A stretch of 64,000 nucleotides of DNA, from NCBI GenBank assembly GCA_015067825.1, contig SVLQ01000012.1, positions 1 through 64,000 of the forward strand, given 5' to 3'. Positions 24,171-32,833 of the stretch are shown here, piece by piece. Source of the DNA: Oscillospiraceae bacterium (lineage in GTDB: Bacteria > Bacillota > Clostridia > Oscillospirales > QAMX01). Positions within the stretch are counted from its first letter, which is position 1, and each line of letters opens with the position of its first letter. The notes below the pieces were generated by a model, which made no database searches, was not told where the DNA came from, and saw only the letters and a list, made by a program, of their open reading frames with translations. Both the position numbers and the translations under genes were made by a program.

Positions 24171-26390
24171 TTAGTCCAGAATACGGGTCGCGCAGATGTA
24201 GCGGGTGGTGTAGTACTCAGAATCCAGTTCCGTGATGCAGACGGTTTTGCCTGTTGTCGGAGCGTGGATGAACTGGCCGTAGCCGATGTACATGCCGACG
24301 TGGCTGATGGTGTTGCCCGTTGTGTTGAAGAACACAAGATCGCCCGGACGCAGATCTTCTTTGGCAACGCGCGTACCAGCGTTGTACTGCTGCATCCGCG
24401 GAATCTCGATGCCAAACTGGGCGTAGACATACTTGGTAAAGCCGGAGCAGTCAAAACCGGTTTCCGGCAGGCTGCCGCCGTAGACGTAGGGGACGCCGAT
24501 AAACGTTTTGGCGTATTCGCAGATTTCCTCGGCCAATGTCAAAAGCCGTTCGTCTTGCGTGAAGTTGGAAATGAGGCCCTCGACTTCCGCGCCGCCGACT
24601 GCGTTGGCGATCGGTCGGGTGTAGGCGATCACGCCGGGGGCGACATAGGTGGCACTAATGTAGCCGGTGAGGGAACCGTAGTTGACCTGATACCAGTCTT
24701 CACCGACCGAACCGACGATCTCAACGTATTTGCCCTGAGCGATCAAGGCAACCACGCTCGATTCGGTGGTCGGGAGCTCGCGCAGATTGACGTAGGTGCC
24801 GGTGACAACGCCGGTGTCTTCGAGCGGTTCAACGGTAAATTCAAATTCCGTGGTTTCGGGTGTGGTTTCGGAAGGTTCTGTGGTTTCCGGCGGCGTCGAA
24901 TTCGGGGCAGTGGTTTCCGGCGGTGTGGTCACAACGGGTTCGATGTAAACGTATTCGCCGCTCACAAAACCGACTTGGCCGTTTTCGGTTTCGATTTTGT
25001 ACCAGCCGTCTTCCTCGCCCAAAATCTTGACCTTGTCGCCCTTGAAGGCCTGTCCGAGCTTGGCATGCCACGAGGCCGCACCGGCGCGGATGTTGACAAT
25101 GCTGCCGGTGATCGTGCCGTAGGTGGTGAAGGCTTCGGGGTCATCGAGCTCGAGATAATCACTGTGGATAAAGGCTGGCTGACCGTCGACGAAGAGTTCG
25201 TACCAGTCGCCGTCCTGGGCGACGATCAGGTAGCGCTCGCCTTGGCTTGCCTTGCCGACGATGGTTGCAGTCGTGGAGGCGGCGGAGCGAAGATTGACAA
25301 CCGTACCGGTGACCGTACCGTAGCAGCCGGCCGGCGAGGGCGTGGTTGCTTCGGTCGTGGTCTGCGGCGTGGTGGTCGCAGAGGTCGAAGCTGTGGTCGA
25401 TTCCGGTGTCGTGACCGGCGGAACCTCGCCGAGGGAAAGGTAATCGGCGACGATGAACGCGGTTATCGTGCCGTTGGTGACCTGATACCATCCCGACAGC
25501 GTTTTGAGCACGGTCAGCTTGGTGCCCTGCGTTGCCGTACCGACGATTTCCGCGGCCGACGATGCCTCAGCGCGCAGGTTGACGAGCGGGGCCGAAACCG
25601 TGCCGTTGACGGGCGTCGAAACCGTGAGATAGTCGGCGTGGATGTAGGCGAGAACATCGCCCTGACGGATCTGATACCAGCCGTCGGCGGAGCCGAGAAC
25701 GACGAGAACGTCATCTTTGGCCGCTTTGCCGACAATCGCAGCGGTCGTCGATGCGGTTGCACGCAGATTAACGAGCGAACCGGTGACGGTGCCGACTGTG
25801 GTGACATTGGTTCCGGCGACCGAGGCGGTTGTGGCTGGTGTGGTCGTTTGAGAAGGAGTCGTGGTGGCGGGAGTGGTCTCGGCAGGGGTATCGAGCTTCA
25901 GATATTCGGCGGAAATGTAGCCTTCCTGACCGTTTTCGGTGGAAACCTTGTACCATCCGTCCTTTTCGCCCAAAACGATCACCCGGTCGCCTTTTTTTGC
26001 CTGACCGACGCGCGCGTGCCATGAACCGGCGCCTGCGCGGATATTGACCACACTGCCGGTGACGGTGGCGTAGGCTGCATCTTCGGGAACGGTCGTCGTG
26101 ACCGGTGTGGTTGCGGCCGTTGTCTCTTCCGGCAACTCCGTGGAAACGTATTCCATCGAGACGTAGCCGGTCAGGCCGTTGACCGAGACCTTGTACCAAC
26201 CATCCTCTTCGCCCAAAATGACCAGATGGGTCCCCTGAGCGCATCCGCCAAGCTGGGCGTAAGAGGTTCCGGGGCCGGAACGCACAAAAACGTAGCTGCC
26301 GGTGACAACGCCTAGCTCGTCGCCGAAGGCGGGAACTGTCAGCATCGATGCGGCCAGCAGCGCGCAAAGTCCTCTCTTGAAAAATCGCAT
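24171..26390 (-). CDS. Secreted NlpC/P60 peptidase with seven SH3b domains
   Basis: This 739-residue exported protein should cleave peptidoglycan stem peptides. A signal peptide (MRFFKRGLCALLAASMLTVPAFG) is followed by seven bacterial SH3 repeats of about 55-60 residues, each with the pattern VTGS-V-N-R-GWY-V-G-YI--YL, separated by Thr/Pro linkers (for example TTTPSQTTTPATTASV). The NlpC/P60 domain covers about the last 130 residues with catalytic Cys648 (FDCSGF), His697 (SHVGMY) and His709 (FIHAP). Seven wall-binding repeats are more than the common one to four. The ATG at 26390 is preferred because it begins the signal peptide and follows AAAGGA. It may be co-transcribed with the small gene upstream. 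Confidence 0.92.
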   Translation of the reverse strand: MRFFKRGLCALLAASMLTVPAFGDELGVVTGSYVFVRSGPGTSYAQLGGCAQGTHLVILGEEDGWYKVSVNGLTGYVSMEYVSTELPEETTAATTPVTTTVPEDAAYATVTGSVVNIRAGAGSWHARVGQAKKGDRVIVLGEKDGWYKVSTENGQEGYISAEYLKLDTPAETTPATTTPSQTTTPATTASVAGTNVTTVGTVTGSLVNLRATASTTAAIVGKAAKDDVLVVLGSADGWYQIRQGDVLAYIHADYLTVSTPVNGTVSAPLVNLRAEASSAAEIVGTATQGTKLTVLKTLSGWYQVTNGTITAFIVADYLSLGEVPPVTTPESTTASTSATTTPQTTTEATTPSPAGCYGTVTGTVVNLRSAASTTATIVGKASQGERYLIVAQDGDWYELFVDGQPAFIHSDYLELDDPEAFTTYGTITGSIVNIRAGAASWHAKLGQAFKGDKVKILGEEDGWYKIETENGQVGFVSGEYVYIEPVVTTPPETTAPNSTPPETTEPSETTPETTEFEFTVEPLEDTGVVTGTYVNLRELPTTESSVVALIAQGKYVEIVGSVGEDWYQVNYGSLTGYISATYVAPGVIAYTRPIANAVGGAEVEGLISNFTQDERLLTLAEEICEYAKTFIGVPYVYGGSLPETGFDCSGFTKYVYAQFGIEIPRMQQYNAGTRVAKEDLRPGDLVFFNTTGNTISHVGMYIGYGQFIHAPTTGKTVCITELDSEYYTTRYICATRILD

Positions 26391-26519
26391 GGGTCTCATT
26401 CCTTTCTTCGGCGCAGATGTGCCGAACCTGTGGGAAGAAAAATCGCCGAACAGAGAAGCAACTGCCGCTCCAAACGGGGCAGGGCAGAAAAGCGTCATCG
26501 GTCCGGCGAGGTTTCAATG

Positions 26520-26822
26520 TCAGAATTTTTCGGCGAGTGCGCGTTCCAGCCAGACGGCACCGAGGTCGAGTGCGTCGTAAAGGCCCTTCTTTTCGCTTTT
26601 GCGCACGATCCGTTCTTTCGCGCGGACATTGGGATCGGTCTGCTGCAGCGAAATCGCCACACGCGACGGCAACGAAGTGCCGTTGACGGTGTTCTCTTCC
26701 AGAATCTGCAGCATGATGATATATTTGTCGGACATATTGCCGTAGTACAGGACATTGTCTTTCCGCAGCAGCGGCTTGCCCTTGTAGGTCAGAAAGTCCG
26801 TGGGTTTCTTTTCGTTGGCCAT
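26520..26822 (-). CDS. Small conserved clostridial protein of unknown function
   Basis: This 100-residue soluble protein contains YKGKPLLRKDNVLYYGNMSD, SLQQTDPNVRAKERIVRKSEK and GLYDALDLGAVWLERAL. I recognise the pattern as a small protein found widely in Clostridia but know no function for it. The ATG at 26822 follows GGAGGAAG. A consensus promoter lies upstream, within the end of the aldo-keto reductase gene, so it can be transcribed alone and may lead transcription of the NlpC/P60 gene 129 bp downstream. Confidence 0.8.
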   Translation of the reverse strand: MANEKKPTDFLTYKGKPLLRKDNVLYYGNMSDKYIIMLQILEENTVNGTSLPSRVAISLQQTDPNVRAKERIVRKSEKKGLYDALDLGAVWLERALAEKF

Positions 26823-26870
26823 ATTGCTTCCTCCATTCTCCAGGCGGTTGTTCAAAAAATACTACTATAT

Positions 26871-26900
26871 ATTATACCATACAAAGAAAGGCTCTGTCAA
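26871..26900 (-). promoter_or_regulatory. Consensus sigma-A promoter of the small conserved gene
   Basis: The minus strand has TTGACA (26900-26895) and TATAAT (26876-26871) with an 18-bp spacer. The -35 box overlaps the stop of the aldo-keto reductase gene. Confidence 0.8.
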
Positions 26901-27850
26901 ATAATCTTCAGGCAGGATTGTGGACAGGCCATGCCGCAGTAACCGCAGGTCACACATCGCGATGCATCGCAAACGGCAATTTTTTTCTCTGGATCGACCC
27001 GGATCGCAGCCTGCGGGCAGGCTTCTTCGCAGACACCGCAGCCCTCGCACCAATCTTCGACCAAGAGACGACGCTTTGTCGTCCGCAAAATCTGCGCGAG
27101 ATCGGCGGGGAATTCGCCGTGCTCGGCAAAGTGTAGGTTGGCATCGACCTCGGTCAGCGACTGCATGCCGACGGCGACCGATGCGGCGTAGTCGCGGCTG
27201 AAAGAATAGGCAAAGCATTCGCTCGTGCGCGCGAGCAGATTTCCGCCGCCGAACGGCTTCATCAAAAAAACACCCAGTCCGGCTTCAGCCGCATCGCGCG
27301 CGGCGGCGTCCATTTCGTCGCGTGTGCCGTCGAGAATCCCGTAGCCGGCGAAGTTCAGCAGTGGGTGGACGACATCGAGCTTGGCGGCTATCGCCGCCCG
27401 AACACCTGCGACATGGTGCGTCGAGAGGCCGACAGCACGGATGACTCCCAATGCCTTCAGCCGGTACAGCTCTTCCAAGGCCGGCGCGTGGCCGCGCAGC
27501 GTGTGCTCGCTTTCCTGCTCGTGCAAAAGGAAAATGTCGATCACGTCCCGGTTGAGTCCCTTGCGCGCTTCCTCGACCGCCTCAAAAGCCGCCTGCTTTT
27601 CGTAGGCGTAGGTCTTGGAAGAAATGATGACCTCGCGCGGCGTCGGCTTTTTGAGCGCGGCGGCGATGTGGGCGTAGGATCGGTAGAGCTGGGCGGTATC
27701 GACGAAGTTGACACCTTGTTCAAAGGCGTGGTGGATGATTTCACCGGCCGCTTCGGGCGAGAGGTTGGCCTGACAGGGGCCGACGGTCAGTGCGCCGAAG
27801 CAGATCCGCGAAACCTCCAGACCGGTAGTTCCGAGCGGGCGGTATTGCAT
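26897..27850 (-). CDS. Aldo-keto reductase with C-terminal 4Fe-4S ferredoxin domain
   Basis: This 317-residue protein joins an aldo-keto reductase barrel to a two-cluster ferredoxin. The barrel has MQYRPLGTTGLEVSRICFG at the start, NFVDTAQLYRSY with the catalytic Asp and Tyr, VIISSKTYAYEKQ with Lys, and a later VRAVGLSTHHV-like strand. The tail has CEGCGVCEEACP and CVTCGYCGMACP, each a 4Fe-4S site. Fusions of this kind are common in anaerobes and suggest electron transfer from ferredoxin or a flavin partner instead of, or besides, NADPH. The barrel is a little shorter than usual. The gene lies 15 bp downstream of ireB. Confidence 0.9.
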   Translation of the reverse strand: MQYRPLGTTGLEVSRICFGALTVGPCQANLSPEAAGEIIHHAFEQGVNFVDTAQLYRSYAHIAAALKKPTPREVIISSKTYAYEKQAAFEAVEEARKGLNRDVIDIFLLHEQESEHTLRGHAPALEELYRLKALGVIRAVGLSTHHVAGVRAAIAAKLDVVHPLLNFAGYGILDGTRDEMDAAARDAAEAGLGVFLMKPFGGGNLLARTSECFAYSFSRDYAASVAVGMQSLTEVDANLHFAEHGEFPADLAQILRTTKRRLLVEDWCEGCGVCEEACPQAAIRVDPEKKIAVCDASRCVTCGYCGMACPQSCLKII

Positions 27851-27865
27851 AGCGTTCGTTCCTGC

Positions 27866-28117
27866 TTATTTGAGGTTGAGATAGTTCTTGACAAGGGCCT
27901 GCAGGAGCTCATCGCGGTCGATGTGGCGGATGATGCTGCGGGCGTTTTTGTGGTTGGTGATGTAGCCGGGGTCTTCCGAGAGGATATATCCGACGATCTG
28001 GCTGATCGGGTCGTAGCCCTTTTCTTTCAGCGCGTCGTAAACCGCGGTGAGCAGGATCTTCATTTCGCTCTCGTTGTCCGCGGGGATATTGAATTTTCTG
28101 GTATCTCCTCCAAGCAT
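27866..28117 (-). CDS. ireB: IreB family regulatory phosphoprotein
   Basis: This 83-residue protein matches the IreB (formerly DUF965) family: [56 protein letters not shown] and the charged end [14 protein letters not shown]. In Enterococcus, IreB is phosphorylated by the kinase IreK and affects cephalosporin resistance. In Clostridia the gene often sits near alaS and ruvX, which are not here. The ATG at 28117 has GGAG nine bases upstream; the GTG at 28126 is too close to it. Confidence 0.9.
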   Translation of the reverse strand: MLGGDTRKFNIPADNESEMKILLTAVYDALKEKGYDPISQIVGYILSEDPGYITNHKNARSIIRHIDRDELLQALVKNYLNLK

Positions 28118-28304
28118 CGTGTGCACTCCGTTCCGGCGGTGATGTGACAGGAAATCTCGGGCAAGCTCCGTCTACCGCCGGAGAAGGAGCTTATATTTCC
28201 ACTCTATAATAGGATATACCAAAAATGCAAACTTTGCAAGTGTTTTTCTGCTTATTTTCAAAAAAACTTTGTTCATGCGCCGGAAATAACCCATGTGGAA
28301 GTGC

Positions 28305-28333
28305 TTGCGCGGCAGAAACGGATGGTGTATAAT
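28305..28333 (+). promoter_or_regulatory. Promoter of the fucosidase gene
   Basis: TTGCGC (28305-28310) and TATAAT (28328-28333) are 17 bp apart, leaving a 65-nt leader. The rest of 28118-28405 holds no gene. Confidence 0.6.
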
Positions 28334-28405
28334 AAAACTGCACCGCGCAGAACCCTCCCACAGATCGTTTTCCGGCGGTAGAACACAGAAAAAAGGACTG
28401 GTTGT

Positions 28406-29380
28406 ATGGACAACAAAGCATGGTTTAAACAGGCGAAATACGGCATGATGATCCATTGGGGCCTGTATTCTCTGCCCGCGGGAGAATGGAAAGGCGAACG
28501 CATGGAAGAGATCGGTGAATGGTGTCAGCAGCGGTTCCGCATCCCTAACGCCGAATATCATCGGCTGGCTTCGGTGTTCAATCCGATCTTTTTTGATGCG
28601 GAGGAATGGGTAAAGCTTGCCAAAGATGCGGGCATGCAGTACATGGTCTTTACCTCCAAGCACCACGAGGGCTTTGCGATGTACCACTCGAAGGTCTCGA
28701 AGTTCAATATTGTCGACGCAACGCCGTTTGGCCGCGACGTTCTGGCCGAACTGGCCGAAGCCTGTTATAAGCACGGGCTCAAGCTCGGCCTCTACTACTC
28801 ACAGGATATCGACTGGAGCGAGCCCAACGGCGGCGGATATACGCGCGGCAAAACGTGGGTAGGAAAGCGAACCGGCGAGCCGATTGGGTATTGGACGAAT
28901 AACTGGGACTATCCCGACGATGCCCACAAAAATTATACGCAGTGCTTTGAGGATAAGATCAAACCGCAGGTCAAGGAGATTCTCACCGGCTACGGCGATA
29001 TCTGCCTGATCTGGTTTGATACCCCAGGCTGCATCACCCCGGAGCAGAGCGATGAGCTTTACCAACTGGTCAAGACCTATCAGCCCGATTGCCTTGTCAA
29101 CTCGCGCATTGGCAACGGCCGCGGCGACTATACCTCCGCCGGCGACAACGAGATCCCCGATGACGACAAGGGTACGATGCTGTTTGAGACTCCGGCTACG
29201 CTCAACGACACTTGGGGCTATAAATCGTTTGACAATAACTGGAAATCGCCGGAAAAGGTGCGCGAGATCCGCGAGCATCTGAATGCTCGCGGGATCAACT
29301 ATCTCCTGAATGTCGGCCCCGACTACCTTGGCCGTATCCCTGCTCCGGCAGCCGATATCCTGCGCAAAGCGCGTGTTTAA
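28406..29380 (+). CDS. Alpha-L-fucosidase, glycoside hydrolase family 29
   Basis: This 324-residue protein lacks a signal peptide and a C-terminal beta domain, so it is a compact, probably cytoplasmic GH29 enzyme. The start FKQAKYGMMIHWGLYSLPAGEW, then YMVFTSKHHEGFAMY and LKLGLYYSQDIDW are typical, and ICLIWFDTPG carries the expected nucleophile Asp. It releases fucose from mucin or plant glycans. Along with the GH20/GH106-like operon it indicates use of host or plant glycans, although the loci are far apart. It has its own promoter and hairpin terminator. Confidence 0.92.
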   Translation: MDNKAWFKQAKYGMMIHWGLYSLPAGEWKGERMEEIGEWCQQRFRIPNAEYHRLASVFNPIFFDAEEWVKLAKDAGMQYMVFTSKHHEGFAMYHSKVSKFNIVDATPFGRDVLAELAEACYKHGLKLGLYYSQDIDWSEPNGGGYTRGKTWVGKRTGEPIGYWTNNWDYPDDAHKNYTQCFEDKIKPQVKEILTGYGDICLIWFDTPGCITPEQSDELYQLVKTYQPDCLVNSRIGNGRGDYTSAGDNEIPDDDKGTMLFETPATLNDTWGYKSFDNNWKSPEKVREIREHLNARGINYLLNVGPDYLGRIPAPAADILRKARV

Positions 29381-29397
29381 TTTGAAAGCTATCCTTG

Positions 29398-29431
29398 AGC
29401 GGCCTTCGGAGAATCGTCTCCGAAGGCCGCT
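29398..29431 (+). terminator. Hairpin terminator of the fucosidase gene
   Basis: AGCGGCCTTCGGAGA (29398-29412) pairs with TCTCCGAAGGCCGCT (29417-29431). The T run is poor. Confidence 0.65.
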
Positions 29432-29462
29432 TGGGAAATTTAGAAAAATTTTGGATAGGGTA

Positions 29463-29491
29463 TTGACTTTTGAAAGACAATGTGATAGAAT
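29463..29491 (+). promoter_or_regulatory. Promoter of the tRNA cluster
   Basis: TTGACT (29463-29468) and TAGAAT (29486-29491) are 17 bp apart, 19 bp before the first tRNA. Confidence 0.7.
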
Positions 29492-29509
29492 ATCTAAGCT
29501 ACGAATTTT

Positions 29510-29583
29510 GCGGGCGTGGTTCAATGGTAGAACTTCAGCCTTCCAAGCTGGTAACGTGGGTTCGATTCCCATCGCCCGCTCCA
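29510..29583 (+). tRNA. tRNA-Gly (anticodon TCC)
   Basis: The acceptor GCGGGCG pairs with CGCCCGC, the anticodon loop is CTTCCAA, the T loop is GGTTCGATTCC, and CCA is encoded. First of five tRNA genes in a row. Confidence 0.96.
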
Positions 29584-29625
29584 ACAGTTCCGGCTGCTGT
29601 GCGCTTGCAAAAGTCCGGTTGATAC

Positions 29626-29702
<77 letters not shown>

Positions 29703-29714
29703 TTTTTCTCATGT

Positions 29715-29792
29715 GGTGGGTGTAGCTCAGTTGGTTAGAGTACCAGGTTGTGGCCCTGGGGGTCGTCGGTTCGAACCCGATTACCCACCCCA
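29715..29792 (+). tRNA. tRNA-His (anticodon GTG)
   Basis: The extra G at position -1 (29715) faces C73, the hallmark of histidine tRNA. The loop TTGTGGC holds GTG, and CCA is encoded. Confidence 0.96.
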
Positions 29793-29882
29793 TAAAGCCG
29801 CACCGGCGGACTTCCGCCGGTGCGTGCTCTTGCAAAAAGCATGGACAACTCTGTGTTTGAACCTTGCGCGAGCAGATGATAT

Positions 29883-29958
29883 TGGGATGTCGCCAAGTCG
29901 GTAAGGCACGGGACTTTGACTCCCGCATCCGCAGGTTCGAGTCCTGCCATCCCAGCCA
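29883..29958 (+). tRNA. tRNA-Gln (anticodon TTG)
   Basis: The acceptor TGGGATG pairs with CATCCCA, the anticodon loop is CTTTGAC between GGGA and TCCC, and CCA is encoded. Confidence 0.95.
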
Positions 29959-29998
29959 GTAATGAGCGGGACGGCGGAAAACGCGCCCGATTCTATAT

Positions 29999-30074
29999 GA
30001 TCCACTAGCTCAGCCGGCAGAGCACCTGCCTTTTAAGCAGGGTGTCCCGCGTTCGAATCGCGGGTGGATCACCA
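29999..30074 (+). tRNA. tRNA-Lys (anticodon TTT)
   Basis: The acceptor GATCCAC pairs with GTGGATC, the anticodon loop is CTTTTAA, and CCA is encoded. Confidence 0.95.
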
Positions 30075-30109
30075 AAAACGACAAGCCGCTCTTCGGCTTG
30101 TCGTTTTTT
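30075..30109 (+). terminator. Rho-independent terminator of the tRNA cluster
   Basis: AAAACGACAAGCCG (30075-30088) pairs with CGGCTTGTCGTTTT, and the T run extends to 30109. It begins directly after the CCA of tRNA-Lys. Confidence 0.92.
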
Positions 30110-30182
30110 ACGTATTTGCCCCAAAACGGACAATTTCTAAACCTCCTACCCGGCGCATACGCTGGATTGTGGGGGTGGCAGT

Positions 30183-30902
30183 ATGAAAAATTACAGACGG
30201 CGGTATCCGCTGATTGTGCCGTTGGCCGTGTTTTTGGCTGCGGTCGCCGTGCTCGTGCGGATCGGCCCAGTGGCGGCGGTGACGGCGGCGGGACCTTTGC
30301 CGCAGACGTATACCGTGGTGGTCGACGCCGGTCACGGCGGTGCCGACGGTGGGGCGATCGGGCGGTCGGGGACGCTGGAAAAAGAAATCAACCTGAAAAT
30401 TGCGCTGAAAACAGCGGCATTTCTTCGCTTGTTCGGCGTGAACGTGGTGATGACGCGCACCGACGACCGATCCCTGCATTCACCGAACGCGACAACGCTG
30501 CGCGAACAAAAAAGCGAGGATCTGAAACAGCGCTGCGCGATTGTGGAAGCGAGTAAAAATCCGCTGTACGTAGCGATCCACCAAAACTTCTTTGCCGACA
30601 CGGTTTCGCGCGGAGCACAGGCCTTTTATGCGGCCGGAAACGACGGCGGCAAGCTTATGGCCGAAACGCTGCAGGCCCATCTGCAGGCAATGCTGCCGCA
30701 GGCGGGTACACGCGATGCGGCGAAACTGCCGAATGCCAACTACATCATGCAGCACCTCTCTTGCCCGGCGGTGATTTTGGAGTGTGGATTCCTCTCGCAC
30801 CCGGAGGAGGAGATGCTGCTCTGTTCGGCGGATTACCAGACGGCGCTGGCATTTTGCGTGACGGCGGCGGTGCTGGATATTGCCCGGAATGGGGCAAATT
30901 GA
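30183..30902 (+). CDS. cwlD: N-acetylmuramoyl-L-alanine amidase, CwlD-like
   Basis: This 239-residue protein has one N-terminal membrane anchor (about 9-30) and an Amidase_3 domain. The zinc ligands are His51 (VVDAGHGG), Glu66 (TLEKEINL) and His133 (VAIHQNFF), and the catalytic Glu200 lies in VILECGFLSHP. This length with an anchor matches CwlD, which makes muramic lactam in spore cortex, and fits the spore protein gene 1.5 kb downstream. A vegetative wall amidase of the same family cannot be excluded. It starts at an ATG after GGGGGTGG, and radA follows after 48 bp. Confidence 0.85.
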   Translation: MKNYRRRYPLIVPLAVFLAAVAVLVRIGPVAAVTAAGPLPQTYTVVVDAGHGGADGGAIGRSGTLEKEINLKIALKTAAFLRLFGVNVVMTRTDDRSLHSPNATTLREQKSEDLKQRCAIVEASKNPLYVAIHQNFFADTVSRGAQAFYAAGNDGGKLMAETLQAHLQAMLPQAGTRDAAKLPNANYIMQHLSCPAVILECGFLSHPEEEMLLCSADYQTALAFCVTAAVLDIARNGAN

Positions 30903-30950
30903 CCCGAAACAAAAAGAAAGGCCGACAGAAATGCCGGACGGACAAAAGAT

Positions 30951-32321
30951 ATGGCCAAACAACCGAAAACAACTGCATATGTATGCGACAACTGCGGCTA
31001 CGACAGCGCCAAATGGTACGGCAAGTGCCCGGCCTGCGGCACGTGGGACTCGCTGAAGGAAATCACCATTGAGCCCGAAGCGCCGTTTGCGGTGCCGACC
31101 GGACGCATAGCGGCGGCAGATAAACCGGAGGCGCTGGATTCGCTCTCGACCGAAGATGCGCTCCGTTTCCACACCGGCTATGCCGAGCTCGACCGCGTGC
31201 TCGGTGGCGGCGCGGTCAAGGGTTCGCTCGTGCTGATCGGCGGTGAACCGGGCATCGGCAAATCGACGCTGATGCTGCAAATCTGTCGGGCACTGAGCTC
31301 AGCGGGCAAGATTCTCTACGCTTCAGGCGAAGAATCGAAGCGGCAGATCAAGCTGCGCGCCGACCGTTTGGGTGTGACGAGCAAAGAGATTTTGGTCATG
31401 TCCGAGACGAAGCTGGAAGCGGTTTTGGCGGCGTGCGAGGCTGAAAAACCGGCGGTCTGCGTTGTCGACTCGATCCAAACGATCTACAAAACGGGAATTT
31501 CTGCTGCGCCCGGCAACGTGACACAAATCAAAGAATGCGCGATGGCGCTGCTGCGGATGGCGAAAAACACGGGCATGATCGTGTTTGTGGTCGGCCATGT
31601 CAACAAAGACGGCGAGATCGCCGGCCCGAAAATTCTTGAGCATATGGTCGACTGCGTGCTCTACTTCGAAGGCGAACAGCAGAACGCTTACCGCATTCTG
31701 CGGGCGGCGAAAAACCGCTTCGGTTCGACCAACGAGATCGGTGTGTTTGAAATGAACGCAAACGGCCTGACCGAGGTGGAAAATCCCTCGGCGGCGCTGC
31801 TCTCGGGCCGTCCGGTCGGCGTGCCCGGCACGTGCATCACTGCGGTGATGGAGGGGACTCGCCCGATTCTCGCCGAGGTGCAGGCGCTGGTCGCGCAGTC
31901 GGTGTTTGGCAATCCTCGCAGAATGGCCTCCGGTATCGACTATAACCGCGCAGCACTCTTGTTGGCGGTTCTGGAAAAACGAGCGGGCATGCTCGTGAGC
32001 AATCAGGATGCCTATATTAATGTTGTCGGTGGGCTGAAGATCGACGAACCGGCGGCAGACTTGGCGACGGTGATCGCGTTGGCTTCGAGCTTTTCGGATC
32101 GGCCGGTGAGCGAGAACACGGTCGTGTTCGGTGAGGTCGGCCTGGCCGGGGAACTGCGGCGCGTGACGATGATGGAACAGCGCATCGCCGAAGCTGCGCG
32201 CATGAAGATCACGCGTGTGATCTGTCCGGCGTTTGGCGATACGCATATGCAGCCGCCGGAAGGCATGGAGATCGTGCGCGTGCGCTCGGTCCGGGAAGCA
32301 ATCAACGCCTGCTTGGCGTAG
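30951..32321 (+). CDS. radA: DNA repair protein RadA
   Basis: This 456-residue protein acts in branch migration and processing of recombination intermediates. It has the zinc finger Cys12-Cys15-Cys26-Cys29 (CDNCGYDSAKWYGKCPAC), Walker A GGEPGIGKST at 97-106, the RadA motif KNRFGSTNEIG, and a C-terminal Lon-protease-like domain (SVFGNPRRMASGIDYNRAALLLAVLEKR and VFGEVGLAGELR). Length is standard. It is probably co-transcribed with cwlD. Confidence 0.96.
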   Translation: MAKQPKTTAYVCDNCGYDSAKWYGKCPACGTWDSLKEITIEPEAPFAVPTGRIAAADKPEALDSLSTEDALRFHTGYAELDRVLGGGAVKGSLVLIGGEPGIGKSTLMLQICRALSSAGKILYASGEESKRQIKLRADRLGVTSKEILVMSETKLEAVLAACEAEKPAVCVVDSIQTIYKTGISAAPGNVTQIKECAMALLRMAKNTGMIVFVVGHVNKDGEIAGPKILEHMVDCVLYFEGEQQNAYRILRAAKNRFGSTNEIGVFEMNANGLTEVENPSAALLSGRPVGVPGTCITAVMEGTRPILAEVQALVAQSVFGNPRRMASGIDYNRAALLLAVLEKRAGMLVSNQDAYINVVGGLKIDEPAADLATVIALASSFSDRPVSENTVVFGEVGLAGELRRVTMMEQRIAEAARMKITRVICPAFGDTHMQPPEGMEIVRVRSVREAINACLA

Positions 32322-32328
32322 AGATAGG

Positions 32329-32364
32329 AAAAGGGCGGATACCGCGAGGTATCCGCCCTTTTTT
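32329..32364. terminator. Bidirectional terminator between radA and the spore protein gene
   Basis: AAAAGGGCGGATACC (32329-32343) pairs with GGTATCCGCCCTTTT, with T runs on the plus strand to 32364 and A residues in the left arm that serve the convergent minus-strand gene. Confidence 0.9.
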
Positions 32365-32377
32365 GCTTGAAAAGCGG

Positions 32378-32575
32378 TTATTTCAGACCGTTTTCGTAGG
32401 ATTCGATCATCTTCTTGACCATCTGGCCGCCGACCGAGCCGGCCTGCTTGGAGGTCAGATCACCGTTGTAACCCTGCTTGAGGTTGACGCCGACTTCGTT
32501 GGCGGCTTCCATCTTGAACTTTTCCATAGCTTCCTTCGCCGCCGGAACGACGATGCGATTACTCTTGCTGGACAT
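32378..32575 (-). CDS. Alpha/beta-type small acid-soluble spore protein
   Basis: This 65-residue protein coats and protects spore DNA. NRIVVPAAKEAMEKFKMEAA and the second conserved half KQGYNGDLTSKQAGSVGGQM with MVKKMIESYE match the SASP family; the EVGV stretch contains the germination protease site. It starts at an ATG after AAGGAG. A sigma-G-like promoter precedes it. Its presence shows the organism forms spores or descends from spore formers. Confidence 0.96.
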   Translation of the reverse strand: MSSKSNRIVVPAAKEAMEKFKMEAANEVGVNLKQGYNGDLTSKQAGSVGGQMVKKMIESYENGLK

Positions 32576-32627
32576 GTTTTTCTCCTTACTGTGTCGTGAA
32601 AAAAATTGATCTTTGGGGCTGCAAAGC

Positions 32628-32657
32628 TATCATGTGCACCACTCGTGCAAAATATGT
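32628..32657 (-). promoter_or_regulatory. Sigma-G-like forespore promoter of the spore protein gene
   Basis: The minus strand has CATGATA (32634-32628), a full match to the sigma-G -10 pattern CATnnTA, and ACATA (32657-32653), a near match to the -35, with an 18-bp spacer. The leader would be about 45 nt. Confidence 0.5.
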
Positions 32658-32833
32658 GAGAAACAGCATTTGCCAAATTTTTCGATTGTTATCCCCAAAA
32701 TGTCAATTGGCTTATCGATACGGACGCTTCAAAGAAAAACTGACACTATATAATATGGAAGAGAATAGGACTTGCCATCACTGAGAACCGATTTAAGTCG
32801 TGCAGACAGGACAAAAAAGGTTCTTGGTAGAAA

